From: Hyphomicrobiaceae bacterium | GTDB taxonomy: Bacteria; Pseudomonadota; Alphaproteobacteria; Rhizobiales; Hyphomicrobiaceae | Reading direction: 5' to 3' | Assembly: GCA_020638055.1 (NCBI GenBank) | Contig: JACKJH010000001.1 | Span: forward strand, 248,001 to 312,000 | DNA: 64,000 nucleotides | Part shown: positions 49,512 to 58,677 of the stretch, one piece after another | Numbering within the stretch: the stretch's first letter is position 1 | Layout: each line of letters starts with the position of its first letter | Translations under genes and position numbers: made by a program | The notes under the pieces: model-generated | Told to the model about the DNA's origin: nothing | Seen by the model: the letters and a program-made list of their open reading frames with translations, nothing else | The model's database searches: none

Positions 49512-51002
49512 GCGCCTCAGTTTCAGTTCGGTGACACCAAGTGCGAGGTTGAGACCAAGCTGGGCCTGGACGCTGACGGGTTGGAGAACGATGGATTTGT
49601 TCGATCCACCGACCAGAGCTTTGGCACCGAGCCCAACGCCCACGGTTGCTTCACCTGATACGCCTGCGAAATTTCCAACCAAAGCCCCAGGTGGGATGTC
49701 ATTGGTGTTGGCTAGAACCGCCCACGACATAACAGCCTTCGTCGAAACGCCAATATCAAGTCCGAACCTCTCGATCGTTCCATAGTAACGCTCATCGCGG
49801 CCAGGCCGGTTGAACTTACAGGTCAGATTTTTTGTCGAACCGACGATGAAGCCGATGCCACCGGAAACCTCGCAGTTAAGTATCCCCACTTCCAAATGAC
49901 TGGCTTGGGTTCTCTCGGGCCTGTCGACGCGCGTTTGCGCCACCCTTGTCACGCCGCCCGAAGAGCTGAGGCCGTAGACGTCAACTGCTGCACGCTGATA
50001 ACCCTTCCTCGCTTTGCGATAGGTGAATTGTACTTCTTTCAAGAACCGATCCTTGCCGCGAAGATCGATCACCCGTGTCGTAGCGCCTGCACGTATCAGC
50101 TCGCGTATCGGGACGTCCTGAATACGCCCATTTCCGTAAACGATTTTGAGATCGGAAAAATCAATGTCCGACTCACGCACTGCAAGCTGTATGGCGCGAA
50201 ACGTTCCATCGCGGCGACCGATCTTCACAGTATCGACGTCCTGCTTGCCTTGAACGGACTGTGTTCCCAGAAGCTCCCAGTTCAACGCGGGCGCCGCAAC
50301 AACCGAAATTCCCCGTTGACGCGGCTTTCTCTTCGCCTCAGTCCTTTCGGCAGCATTGGGATCGTACTGTACGCCGAACAGTTCAACACGTGCCGGGCGG
50401 CCGCGTGAGGCGTCGCTTCGATAGATCAATTCAACGCTTTGGAGTTTGCGCGCACGACCTGCAAGATCTAGCACCTGTGACCGGCGACCAGCTTTCAATT
50501 CTTCCTGCATGGGAATTGTTTCTGACTGCCCATTGCCGTAGACGACATGCATTTCAATAATGAAAATGTCATTGTCGCTAACGAGCAATTGCAGCGCACG
50601 GAAACGTCCATCCGACCTGCCAACCTTGATGACGTCCCGATCCAGCTTCATGTTCACGTTGCGGGCACCCAGGGGAACCCACACAAGGTCAGGTACGTCG
50701 CTTGCCTTGGCGTTCCTGCGGAGAAATCCTTCACTCGCCCAACCCGAATCAGCGTCGTCCCACACTCTGCAGAAACCGTTCACGCAATCCGTGCTGATGG
50801 CCACGCCGCAGGTGTCTGCGGGAATGCCACCAACTATTTGAAAACGCAAACCCGGCCCTGCGCGCAAATTGAGATCCTTGCCCGGTGAAACGCCGACGAC
50901 ACACCCTGTGCTCGCCGCAAGTGCGGCAGTGGCGCACAGGCCAGACAAGAACGTGACGCTTAACCCGCTCACCACTGCGCGTGAGAAATTCGCAAGTTGC
51001 AT
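49509..51002 (-). CDS. Exported SH3-like / DUF2541-like x2 / DUF992 protein
   Basis: 497 residues. Signal peptide 1-29 (VVSGLSVTFLSGLCATAALA). A bacterial SH3-like domain follows (about 33-100; VSPGKDLNLRAGPGLRFQIVGGIPADTCG). Two similar modules are at about 120-210 and 255-345: KVGRSDGRFRALQLLVSD and KIGRRDGTFRAIQLAVRE, then VYGNG, then a YRSD/YRKA ending, resembling DUF2541. The C-terminal 125 residues are a DUF992 domain (GILNCEVSGGIGF, YYGTIERFGLDIG, GGSNKSIVLQPVSVQAQLG). Envelope-located. ATG 51002 has AGAGGG nine bases upstream; the ORF to 51134 is not needed. Confidence 0.85.
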   Translation of the reverse strand: MQLANFSRAVVSGLSVTFLSGLCATAALAASTGCVVGVSPGKDLNLRAGPGLRFQIVGGIPADTCGVAISTDCVNGFCRVWDDADSGWASEGFLRRNAKASDVPDLVWVPLGARNVNMKLDRDVIKVGRSDGRFRALQLLVSDNDIFIIEMHVVYGNGQSETIPMQEELKAGRRSQVLDLAGRARKLQSVELIYRSDASRGRPARVELFGVQYDPNAAERTEAKRKPRQRGISVVAAPALNWELLGTQSVQGKQDVDTVKIGRRDGTFRAIQLAVRESDIDFSDLKIVYGNGRIQDVPIRELIRAGATTRVIDLRGKDRFLKEVQFTYRKARKGYQRAAVDVYGLSSSGGVTRVAQTRVDRPERTQASHLEVGILNCEVSGGIGFIVGSTKNLTCKFNRPGRDERYYGTIERFGLDIGVSTKAVMSWAVLANTNDIPPGALVGNFAGVSGEATVGVGLGAKALVGGSNKSIVLQPVSVQAQLGLNLALGVTELKLRR

Positions 51003-51210
51003 TATTTTATTCCCTCTTTGTAACATTTCCCCTGTTAGGGCGAACTCTCCGCATTCAAATTCGTTCCCCTCGCAAATTCGCTTGCTTGGGCAAGCAAACA
51101 TGCGATCTGTTAAATCGACCACGACATCTGTCACTTAAACATCTTCGACAGAGGCTAATATTCTGGGAGTAAGGATGTAGGCGATTGCAATTCCAGGAAG
51201 GATATTCGTC

Positions 51211-53898
51211 GTGCGCGAACATCGGCTTCAAGGTCTTTTCAACCCGAAATCAATTGCGGTTTTCGGCGCAAGTGAATCGCTCACTTCGGTTGGCGGTCTG
51301 GTCTATGACAACCTGCTCGGGTCGGCGTACGCGGGCGTAATTCATGCGATCAATCCCAGGCACTCCATTGTTCGCGGAAAGACCTGCTATCGTTCGATCT
51401 TCGAGGTGCCAGAACCTGTCGATCTGGCTGTTATCGCCTCGCCAGCGCAAAGTGTGGCAGGCATCCTCAACGACTGCGGGAACAAAGGCATTCGCAATGC
51501 CCTGATTATCACGGCAGGGTTTGCTGAAACCGGCGAGAAGGGACGCGCAGCGCAAAGCGAATTGCAAGACATCGCCAAACGGCATGACATACGCTTCATC
51601 GGCCCCAACTGTGTCGGTCTGGCAAGACCGTGGCTGGGCCTCAACGCATCGTTTCTGAAAAAAGACGTGCCTGCGGGTAACATCGCCCTGGTTTCGCAAT
51701 CGGGCGCCTTGTGTTCGGCCATTGCGGATTGGGCTGGTCCCAATGACCTGGGTCTATCTGCGCTCATTTCACTGGGTAATTCAGGTGACATCGGGTTTGG
51801 TGATGCACTGGGTTTTTTGACCACGGATGCCAGGACCGACGCCATATTGTTATATGTGGAGGGTATTAGGAATTCGAGATCCTTTGTCGGCGAACTGCGC
51901 GCAGCAGCCCGCGTCAAACCAGTTATCGTATTGAAGGCTGGGCGTTATGCCAAAAGTTCAACGGCAGCAAAAACACATACTGGCGCTCTCATCGGTTCCA
52001 ATGACGTTTTCGAAGCGGCAATCGCAAGGGCAGGCGCGGTGCAAGCGCAGTCTTTCGGACAATTGTTCGCGGCTGCCGAAATTCTTTCGGCGCACCACAG
52101 GTCCGGAGGCAACCGGTTGTGTATCATTACCAACGGTGGCGGTGCCGGGGTGTTGGCTTCGGATCGCTGCGAAGAACTGGGTATAGAACTAAATGCGCCA
52201 GGCCAGGGCACGATCGCAGCGCTTGATGCGGTTCTGCCGACATACTGGTCTCGTTCCAACCCCGTGGACATCCTTGGCGATGCATCGGAACGTCAATATA
52301 AAGCGGCATTGACGGCATGCCTTGATGATAGCGCGTTCGACGCGGTACTTGTCATGCTCACGCCGCAAGCCATGACAGATGCCGACAAGGTCGCGCAGGC
52401 ACTCGTCGACATTGTGAAGACAAAGCCGAGGAAGCCTGTTCTTGCCTGCTTCATGGGTGAGACATCTGTTGCCGCTGCCCGCCGCCTCATGTCTTCAAGC
52501 GGCATTCCTGATTTCACGACCCCCGAGCGTGCAGTTGAAGCATTTTCATATATCGCCCGACATGAGTTCAATCGCAAACTTGCAATGGCTACGCCCGGTC
52601 CGCCAATGTTTGCAGACAATCACGATGTGACGGGCGCGCGGATGATCATCGATGGCGCGTTGAACGACGACCGCTGCGTCCTGTCTCAAACCGAATCGAA
52701 GGCGGTTTTGAAAGCCTTTGGCATTCATACAAGCATCGGCATCGAAGCGGATACAGCCACAAAGGCCGTGGTCGCATCGGAGACTTTAGGGTTTCCAGTG
52801 GCGATGAAAATCGATTCGCCGCAGATCACCCACAAATCAGACGTTGGAGGTGTGCGCACGAACATCATGTCCGTTGGCGATGTGAGACAAGCGTTCAACG
52901 AGATTGTCGATGGTGCACGACAGGCGCGACCCGATGCGGAAATACACGGTGTCACCGTGGAAAAGATGGCATCGCGGAACTACGCTCGGGAACTACTCGT
53001 CGGCGTGGCGAGAGATCCGGTGTTTGGCCCGACAATCGTATTCGGTGCGGGAGGAACGATGGTTGAAGTGCTTAGCGACAGCGCAACAGGCCTGCCCCCA
53101 TTGACGTCCATTCACGCTGAAGGGATGATCAACCAAACAAGGATCTCGCGCGCACTTGACAAATTCCGCAATGAGCCGGCGGCAGACAGGTCAGCAATTA
53201 TTGAAGTTCTCCTACGCGTGTCCGACATGGCCATTGAACTGCCTCAACTTGTATCTTTGGACATAAATCCGCTCTTTGCCACGCCGGAGGGTATCATTGC
53301 CGTCGACGCGCGGATCGAGGTTGAAAGGGCAGCGCCTGATCCTGACACCGACCTTCATCTGGCCATTGCGCCGTATCCTCGGCAACTAATCGAAAAAAGT
53401 TTTCTGTCGGATGGTACGCCAATCACGATCAGGCCGATCAGGCCGGAGGATGCCGAGAGTGAAAAGGCTTTCGTTAAGAACCTTTCACGCGAGGCTAAAC
53501 GGTTCCGGTTCATGGAATCGTTAAAGGAGTTGACGCCGGACATGGTCGCGCGTTTCACGCAGGTGGATTACGCCCGTGAGATGGCACTGGTTGCAATACT
53601 GCACGACCAAAATGCAGATGTTCAGCATGGTGTTGCGCGGTACGTCATCAACCCGGACGGAAGGAGCTGCGAGTTTGCCATCGTCGTTAGCGACAGCGTT
53701 CGCAACCACGGTATAGGCTCAAAGTTGATGGAGGCCCTTATAAGGGCGGCGAGACGGCATCGACTGGAAACGATGGAAGGCGTCGTGCTGAGCGACAACA
53801 AACCCATGCTGCAGTTGATGAAGGAGTTGGCCTTCTCACAACAGACATGCCGCGATGATCCATCGCTTACCCTGGTTGTCCGCAACCTTGACGGCTGA
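51211..53898 (+). CDS. Protein lysine acetyltransferase, acyl-CoA synthetase (NDP-forming)/GNAT fusion
   Basis: 895 residues; Pat/PatZ-type architecture. Order: CoA-binding domain (about 5-130; KSIAVFGASESLTSVGGLVY), succinyl-CoA ligase-like domains (about 145-440; GNIALVSQSGALCSAI, SLGNSGDIGFGDAL), an ATP-grasp region (about 480-700; GFPVAMKIDSPQITHKSDVGGV), then a C-terminal GNAT acetyltransferase domain (about 720-890; ITIRPIRPEDAES, acetyl-CoA site VSDSVRNHGIGSKLMEAL). These proteins acetylate acetyl-CoA synthetase and other lysine targets. Start is GTG 51211, supported by AGGAAGGA eight bases upstream. The histidine-catalysis of the synthetase part cannot be checked by eye. Confidence 0.92.
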   Translation: MREHRLQGLFNPKSIAVFGASESLTSVGGLVYDNLLGSAYAGVIHAINPRHSIVRGKTCYRSIFEVPEPVDLAVIASPAQSVAGILNDCGNKGIRNALIITAGFAETGEKGRAAQSELQDIAKRHDIRFIGPNCVGLARPWLGLNASFLKKDVPAGNIALVSQSGALCSAIADWAGPNDLGLSALISLGNSGDIGFGDALGFLTTDARTDAILLYVEGIRNSRSFVGELRAAARVKPVIVLKAGRYAKSSTAAKTHTGALIGSNDVFEAAIARAGAVQAQSFGQLFAAAEILSAHHRSGGNRLCIITNGGGAGVLASDRCEELGIELNAPGQGTIAALDAVLPTYWSRSNPVDILGDASERQYKAALTACLDDSAFDAVLVMLTPQAMTDADKVAQALVDIVKTKPRKPVLACFMGETSVAAARRLMSSSGIPDFTTPERAVEAFSYIARHEFNRKLAMATPGPPMFADNHDVTGARMIIDGALNDDRCVLSQTESKAVLKAFGIHTSIGIEADTATKAVVASETLGFPVAMKIDSPQITHKSDVGGVRTNIMSVGDVRQAFNEIVDGARQARPDAEIHGVTVEKMASRNYARELLVGVARDPVFGPTIVFGAGGTMVEVLSDSATGLPPLTSIHAEGMINQTRISRALDKFRNEPAADRSAIIEVLLRVSDMAIELPQLVSLDINPLFATPEGIIAVDARIEVERAAPDPDTDLHLAIAPYPRQLIEKSFLSDGTPITIRPIRPEDAESEKAFVKNLSREAKRFRFMESLKELTPDMVARFTQVDYAREMALVAILHDQNADVQHGVARYVINPDGRSCEFAIVVSDSVRNHGIGSKLMEALIRAARRHRLETMEGVVLSDNKPMLQLMKELAFSQQTCRDDPSLTLVVRNLDG

Positions 53899-54170
53899 GT
53901 TGCTTCGTGCCGATGCTCAAAATCCAAGGTGTAACGGTTTGAGCCGGAAGTCGCACGAGATCTGGCTTGAGCGCATTCCGATCCGATATATCGCAATATC
54001 GCACGGGTGGCGCCCGCTCTCCAGTCTGCTGACCGTGGCAGGGCTCATGCTTTCCCTGGCCCTTTGCCACCTTGTATTTTCTGGGTGCGTGGTGGTTAAT
54101 TTCAACCAATCGCGGCACTGGAGCACTGGCGCCAACAACTTAACCTTCTGAATTCAATCTAAAATATTAA
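53899..54170. other. Intergenic region upstream of the kinase gene
   Basis: 272 bases. A partial family A copy (GAGCGCATTCCGATCCGATAT at 53968-53995, breaking off) is the only repeat. No coding evidence. An AT-rich run (about 54150-54170) precedes the promoter-like sequence listed next. Confidence 0.45.
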
Positions 54171-54185
54171 CGGCATGGTGGTTGC
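54171..54185 (+). promoter_or_regulatory. Candidate sigma-54 promoter of the kinase-regulator operon
   Basis: CGGCAT-GGTGG-TTGC: GG-N10-GC spacing and eight of ten consensus positions (TGGCAC-N5-TTGC). A start site about 12 bases after the GC would leave a leader of about 60 bases before ATG 54260. Confidence 0.5.
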
Positions 54186-54259
54186 GCAGACACCCCCATG
54201 ACTGCTGCGCAATGTGGTTGAAGGCAGTTTGGCGGCCGTTTGCCGGGAGAATAAAGGAC

Positions 54260-55723
54260 ATGCGAACGATCAGCCCTGCGCTCACACGACCGATCATGAT
54301 CGTCGGCGGCATCGTCGGTACGGCGCTGGTCTTTGCTCTGCTCGTTCTAGTATTCACCTCCTGGAAATCACTCCTGCTCGTCGATCCGGTGCGCAACCAT
54401 GTCCACTACCTCGGTCAAATCTACGAGACAGCGCATCAGGCACAAGAACTTCTCTTTCGTCATATATCCAGCCAGCCTCCGCCAACCGAAGCCGAAGTTG
54501 AAGCCGTTCGGGCCAAACTGGCCGACCTCATTGAGAAAGATCACAATCTCGATCCAGGCACGGGGCCGGGCCTGACCAATGCTCGCAATGCACTCGGCGC
54601 ATTCAGTTCCCAGCCAGGCGCAGCGTTGGTGGCCGCACTCTCTGAAATCCGGGAGATCCTGAAGAACGAATCTGCAGCCGAAGCGAACCTGATAGATCAG
54701 ATGCACGAGAATGCGCGATGGGAGCAACGGATCGCGATTGCCACGCTCATCGGATTACCGTTGCTGGCCGGGCTCACATTTATCATTCTCCGGGGCAGAA
54801 TTCTAAGTTCTCTCAACCGGCTTTCGGAGCTGCTGGAGCGTCTGGGCAACAGAGACTACGCACCTGCCTTCATCAACACATCCGATGGCGATCTGCAACC
54901 GGTCCTGGAAAGCTACAACGCCTTGGTGAACCGACTTGCGGTCGCCGAGGCAGAGAACACGCGTCGTCGCGATGAACTCGAAGCGCAAGTGCGGGCCGCT
55001 ACGCGAACCGTCTTGCAACAAGGGCGTGCACTGGCTGAGGCGGATCGGCTGGCGTCGGTGGGAGAAACCTCGGCGCGAATCGCGCACGAATTGCGAAACC
55101 CGTTGGCCGGCATCGAGTTGGGGTTGCGCAACTTGCGAATTGATTGCGAGGACGCGGATGCATGTCCCGACCAATCCCTTCACGATCGTCTCGATCCGAT
55201 GATCGGCGAGTTACAACGCATGTCCCGCTTGTTGACGTCGTTGCTCGAACAGGGGCGACGCATGCCTGAGCCACCGGCAAAAATCAATCTTGCCGCATGC
55301 GTCCACGAGACCGCAATGCTGGCCCGCTATCAAACACCCGAGGCTATCACTATCACGACATCGGTCGGCGAAGGGCTCGATTGCCTGATGCCGCGCGATA
55401 CTCTGAGACAGGTTATTTTCAATCTGGTGCTCAATGCCGTCCAGGCCGTTGGCGAAATGACAGGTACGATCGAAATCAAGGCCGAAAAGGAAGGCGAGCA
55501 TCTCATCATCCAGATCATCGACAATGGCCCAGGCTTTCCAAGCGAGATTCTAGAGCTTGGCCCCCGCACGTTCTTGACACGAAGGCCGGGCGGCACCGGT
55601 CTGGGACTGACAACTGTTCGCCGGCTCGTCACCGAGATGGGTGGCGAGATGGCACTCGCCAACCGCGCCGACTATGGCGCAATCGTACAACTTCGCTTGC
55701 CATGCAGGATCGCTCATGCTTGA
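54260..55723 (+). CDS. Sensor histidine kinase (NtrC-type pair)
   Basis: 487 residues. N-terminal transmembrane helix (about 14-36), periplasmic sensor loop of about 130 residues (no known domain), second helix near 162-183, HAMP-like linker and coiled coil, HisKA with phospho-acceptor His in SARIAHELRNPLAG, then HATPase with N-box (FNLVLNAVQAVGE), G1 (IDNGPGFP), F-like and G2 (GGTGLGLTTV). Inner membrane; autophosphorylates and passes phosphate to the next gene product. ATG 54260 with GGGAGA upstream is taken; the in-frame codons from 54182 lie within the promoter-like sequence. Overlaps the regulator start by eight bases (ATGCTTGA). Confidence 0.93.
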   Translation: MRTISPALTRPIMIVGGIVGTALVFALLVLVFTSWKSLLLVDPVRNHVHYLGQIYETAHQAQELLFRHISSQPPPTEAEVEAVRAKLADLIEKDHNLDPGTGPGLTNARNALGAFSSQPGAALVAALSEIREILKNESAAEANLIDQMHENARWEQRIAIATLIGLPLLAGLTFIILRGRILSSLNRLSELLERLGNRDYAPAFINTSDGDLQPVLESYNALVNRLAVAEAENTRRRDELEAQVRAATRTVLQQGRALAEADRLASVGETSARIAHELRNPLAGIELGLRNLRIDCEDADACPDQSLHDRLDPMIGELQRMSRLLTSLLEQGRRMPEPPAKINLAACVHETAMLARYQTPEAITITTSVGEGLDCLMPRDTLRQVIFNLVLNAVQAVGEMTGTIEIKAEKEGEHLIIQIIDNGPGFPSEILELGPRTFLTRRPGGTGLGLTTVRRLVTEMGGEMALANRADYGAIVQLRLPCRIAHA

Positions 55724-57131
55724 CCAGATACTGATCCTCGAAGACGAAACGCTGCTCGGCAACGAGCTTGCCAGACACTACCACCGCGCCGGCTGGGAGG
55801 TCGTGCTGGCTGACACCATTGGCGAAGCTGAGCGGCTGCTTACCAGCGACGAATGCGATCCGATTCTGGTCATCTCCGATCTCAACCTGCCCGACGGCAA
55901 CGGTCTCGACCTTCTGCAGAGCGTTCGCAGAATCGGCCAGAATACCTCGGAATGGATATTCCTGACCGGCTATGGCGAAGCACCCGATGCTGTCAGGGCG
56001 ATGCGGCTCGGAGCCTTCGATTTTCTCACCAAACCTGCCGACATGGGGCGGCTTGACCTTGTCGTGGCGGGCGCCACCCGCAGCGCGAAGGCGCAACGCC
56101 GGATCAGACATCAGACGCGTCATGACGGTCGTCGCTACCGGCCAGAAAGCTACATCGGACAAAGCGACGCCGTAAAAAAAGCGCGCGAGATGTTGGTGCG
56201 GCTCGCGGGTTTGCCGTTCTCCGGCCTCATCATCAACGGCGAGACGGGGACAGGAAAAGGGCTGACAGCCAAAATCCTTCATCACAGCTCGCCGCGCGCG
56301 GATGCGCCGTTTGTCGAAGTCAACTGCGCAGCCCTGCCAAGAGACCTGTTGGAATCGGAATTGTTCGGACATGAGGCCGGCGCCTTCACCGGAGCCAAGG
56401 GCAAACACATTGGTCTCATGGAGCAGGCATCCGGTGGGACCTTGTTCCTCGACGAGATCGCCGAAATGGAAATCTCGCTTCAACCCAAGCTGCTCAAGGC
56501 GATCGAGGACAAGACCATTCGACGGCTTGGCGGCGAACGTGAAATCAAGATCGACGTTCAGGTGATCGCTGCCACAAATCGCGATCTCGCCGAGGAGATG
56601 CGCCAAGGCCGGTTCCGGCAGGATCTTTACCACCGCCTGTCCGTATTCGAGATATCGCTGCCGGCACTGCGTCAACGTCCCGAGGACATCAGCGAGCTTG
56701 TTTTTGCGTTCATCGAAGAGTTCAACGCGCTGGCCAAGAAGAAGGTTCGCCAGGTGCCAGAAAAGGTCTGGTCTATCCTCGAAGCCTATACATGGCCGGG
56801 CAATGTACGCGAACTGCGCAATGTCATCGAGCGCGCAGTCTTGTTGTCGGCGAGCGATGTTCTGCCACTGGAATGGATTGAACTGCAACGGCCTGCTGGT
56901 GGGAGACCAAACCAGCACACTGGCGCGGAAGGCGATTGGGTTCACCTGCCGCTTGACGGCACAATGGCACTCGACGACATGGATCGATTCATCATCGAAA
57001 CGGCACTTAAGCGTCACGACTACAATGTCATGGCGACAGCACGGGCACTGGGCACGACGCGTGAGACCTTGCGCTACCGGGTGCAGAAATATGGCCTGCT
57101 GCGCGAGAAAGCTCGCGACAAGAGCATCTGA
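55716..57131 (+). CDS. Sigma-54-dependent response regulator (NtrC family)
   Basis: 471 residues. Receiver domain 1-120 with acidic pocket (E9, D10), phospho-acceptor D55 in VISDLNLPDG, T84 and K106. AAA+ central domain 145-385 with Walker A GETGTGKG at 175-182, the sigma-54 contact loop GAFTGA at 222-227, and Walker B FLDEIAEM. C-terminal Fis-type helix-turn-helix, with NVMATARALGTTRETLRYRVQKYGLL near 440-465. It activates sigma-54 promoters on phosphorylation by the kinase encoded just upstream (8-base overlap). Targets are not known; two further GG-N10-GC sites nearby (57274 and 58692) are candidates. Receiver residues are all present. Confidence 0.95.
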   Translation: MLDQILILEDETLLGNELARHYHRAGWEVVLADTIGEAERLLTSDECDPILVISDLNLPDGNGLDLLQSVRRIGQNTSEWIFLTGYGEAPDAVRAMRLGAFDFLTKPADMGRLDLVVAGATRSAKAQRRIRHQTRHDGRRYRPESYIGQSDAVKKAREMLVRLAGLPFSGLIINGETGTGKGLTAKILHHSSPRADAPFVEVNCAALPRDLLESELFGHEAGAFTGAKGKHIGLMEQASGGTLFLDEIAEMEISLQPKLLKAIEDKTIRRLGGEREIKIDVQVIAATNRDLAEEMRQGRFRQDLYHRLSVFEISLPALRQRPEDISELVFAFIEEFNALAKKKVRQVPEKVWSILEAYTWPGNVRELRNVIERAVLLSASDVLPLEWIELQRPAGGRPNQHTGAEGDWVHLPLDGTMALDDMDRFIIETALKRHDYNVMATARALGTTRETLRYRVQKYGLLREKARDKSI

Positions 57132-57273
57132 TCTCACCCACTTGACTGACGCCCCCTCCTTCCAAAGACCCGGTTGAAATGCGCCAACCCCACCGCACGA
57201 TTTTCCCCTTTTGGGCGACAGGCGAGCAAACATCACCGCGCAAGACGTGACGTGATTCCGGGTTATCGAGTTG

Positions 57274-57288
57274 TGGTCCGTCATTTGC
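57274..57288 (+). promoter_or_regulatory. Weaker GG-N10-GC sequence after the regulator gene
   Basis: TGGTCC-GTCAT-TTGC matches TGGCAC-N5-TTGC at eight of ten positions with correct spacing. Faces the small ORF at 57341. A match of this quality is expected to occur by chance, so its weight is low alone. Confidence 0.25.
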
Positions 57289-57340
57289 GGGGAGGACAGG
57301 GAAGAATACTCAAGCAACGCAAACACAAGACGAGACATCC

Positions 57341-57502
57341 ATGCCTACTATTAAACCTGAAATGATGCACCGACTGTTGGCGCACGTCCCGATTGTTCTT
57401 CGTCGCGCGCTTGCATTGAGTGATCACATCGCTCTTTTCGCGGGCTGCAATGTTTGCGGGCGGAGTTGCCTGCCGATCTTTCGGCGCTCCTGGCGGTTGT
57501 AG
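57341..57502 (+). CDS. Possible 53-residue protein
   Basis: MPTIKPEMMHRLLAHVPIV..., with a hydrophobic-basic middle and three cysteines (GCNVCGRSCLP). It follows the promoter-like sequence at 57274 by about 50 bases but has no good ribosome-binding site. No family is recognised and chance occurrence is likely enough that it is only listed as a possibility. Confidence 0.2.
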   Translation: MPTIKPEMMHRLLAHVPIVLRRALALSDHIALFAGCNVCGRSCLPIFRRSWRL

Positions 57503-57576
57503 TCGCCCTCCATGGAACCGGCCTCGTCTACGTTCACGGCGTGAACGTTGCCACACCGGAGACTTGAGCACCCTGC

Positions 57577-57676
57577 TAGAGCGCATACCGATCCGATGGA
57601 ATCGGATCGACGCTCCAGCCTTTTGTTTGGTCGCATTTTCTGCGACGAACCGGTATCCACTTCGTCGGATACTCTA
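57577..57676 (+). repeat. Repeat chain A-B
   Basis: A at 57577-57617 (GCATACCGATCC, drifted right arm GACGCTCCA) and B to 57676, ending GGATACTCTA with a short deletion in the AAAATGC run. Confidence 0.85.
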
Positions 57677-57747
57677 GGTGATAGGCCGGGCGACTGCATT
57701 TGTGTTCTTCGCTGAGCTAACATCTCGCCGAACATTTTAGCTCAACG

Positions 57748-57812
57748 AACCTCCCGCCAACGTTAGCGCTTTCCTAAAGCCTGGCGAGGAAAGTGACGTT
57801 GGCGAGAGGTTT
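57748..57812 (-). terminator. Long imperfect palindrome just downstream of yfdX
   Basis: Arms of about 27 bases: AACCTC(C/T)CGCCAACGT...CTTTCC pairs with GGAAAG...ACGTTGGCG(A/G)GAGGTT around the 12-base loop TAAAGCCTGGCGA. It begins 20 bases after the yfdX stop on the minus strand. A terminator-like or RNA-stabilising role is likely; no T run follows. Confidence 0.55.
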
Positions 57813-57831
57813 GATCCGCAGATTGCATCAA

Positions 57832-58566
57832 TCACTTGGTTGTCGTCGATGTCTCCGGCTTGGCGCTCGCCGACGAAGCAGGAGCACTTTTGCTGGCATC
57901 TGCGCTCTTGGAAGCATCTGCGCTCTTGGCGTCCGCAGGCTTTGGAATGTCGACCAAGGCCACACTATCGATAACGATGCCATCCTCTGCCGCCTTAAGC
58001 GCGAGATTCGCCTCGTAGTATTTCTTTTCACTGATAAGCTTTTTGGCGGTCTCGACGTGGTCCGTCGTCGCCTTCAACGGCATCAGAAGTCGCGTATAAT
58101 TGACGTCGATCTCGGCAAGCTTGAGCTGCTCGACAGCTTTCTGTTTCTCGCCCTTCTTGAAGTGCTCGTTGGCCTTGGTTACGTGTTCGCCCTTCTTGGC
58201 GTCGAGCACGAAGTTGTCAGCAATGTCGATGTTTCCATCGATCGGGATCCACTCGTCCGAACCCTTGCTTCCGTTAGTGCGACCAACGTAGTTCTTGGCG
58301 TCTGCGCTCGCCTTGCCGATATCCTTTGTGGCGGCTTCGACGCTCTTTGACGCCTGATCGGGATTGCCATTGAAGATGGCAACACGCGCCGAGCGTACAT
58401 CCCGAAGTGCCGTGAAGCCATCATCGGAGAGCTTCATCAGCTTGTCGTAGTTTGCCTGCTCGGCAGATGCCGCCTGCTCGGTCTTAACCACTTCCTTTGC
58501 AAGAACCGCGGCGGGAACAACAAGCATCGATGTGCCGAGGAGTGCTGCAATAAGTGTGCGTTTCAT
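57832..58566 (-). CDS. YfdX family periplasmic protein
   Basis: 244 residues. Signal peptide MKRTLIAALLGTSMLVVPAAVLA (cleavage near 23), then the YfdX domain (about 24-205) with DDGFTALRDVRSARVAIFNGNPDQASKSVEAATKDI near its start, WIPIDGNIDIADNF in the middle, HVTKANEHFKKGEKQKAVEQLKLAEIDVNYTRLLMPLKATTDHVETAKKLI later. The C-terminal 38 residues are a tandem, disordered KSADAS-type tail. YfdX proteins are periplasmic, linked to acid or envelope stress; the precise function is unknown. GAGGA precedes the ATG. A sigma-54-like promoter lies 110 bases upstream. Confidence 0.9.
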   Translation of the reverse strand: MKRTLIAALLGTSMLVVPAAVLAKEVVKTEQAASAEQANYDKLMKLSDDGFTALRDVRSARVAIFNGNPDQASKSVEAATKDIGKASADAKNYVGRTNGSKGSDEWIPIDGNIDIADNFVLDAKKGEHVTKANEHFKKGEKQKAVEQLKLAEIDVNYTRLLMPLKATTDHVETAKKLISEKKYYEANLALKAAEDGIVIDSVALVDIPKPADAKSADASKSADASKSAPASSASAKPETSTTTK

Positions 58567-58677
58567 GTCCTAGATCCTCACAGTGAATTCATCCATCGCA
58601 ACCAATGTGGAGCTGCGCTTTGCCGCCGTCGCACCTGGCATTACCGCCGTTGTGTCGACTGCATGCTATCTAGGTTG

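Larger units (their letters stand above)
57132..57831. other. Gene-poor stretch between regulator and yfdX
   Basis: 700 bases. Contains the possible small ORF at 57341, an A-B repeat chain (57577-57676) and a long palindrome (57748-57812). Nothing else is supported. Confidence 0.45.

Noticed and set aside
53855..54151. Open frame of 98 codons between the Pat gene and the kinase
   Set aside because: Overlaps the end of the Pat gene in another frame, contains a partial family A repeat, and has no ribosome-binding site.
54182..54259. Upstream start for the histidine kinase
   Set aside because: It begins inside the sigma-54-like promoter and would put 26 non-hydrophobic residues before the first membrane helix. 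ATG 54260 has GGGAGA at a proper spacing.
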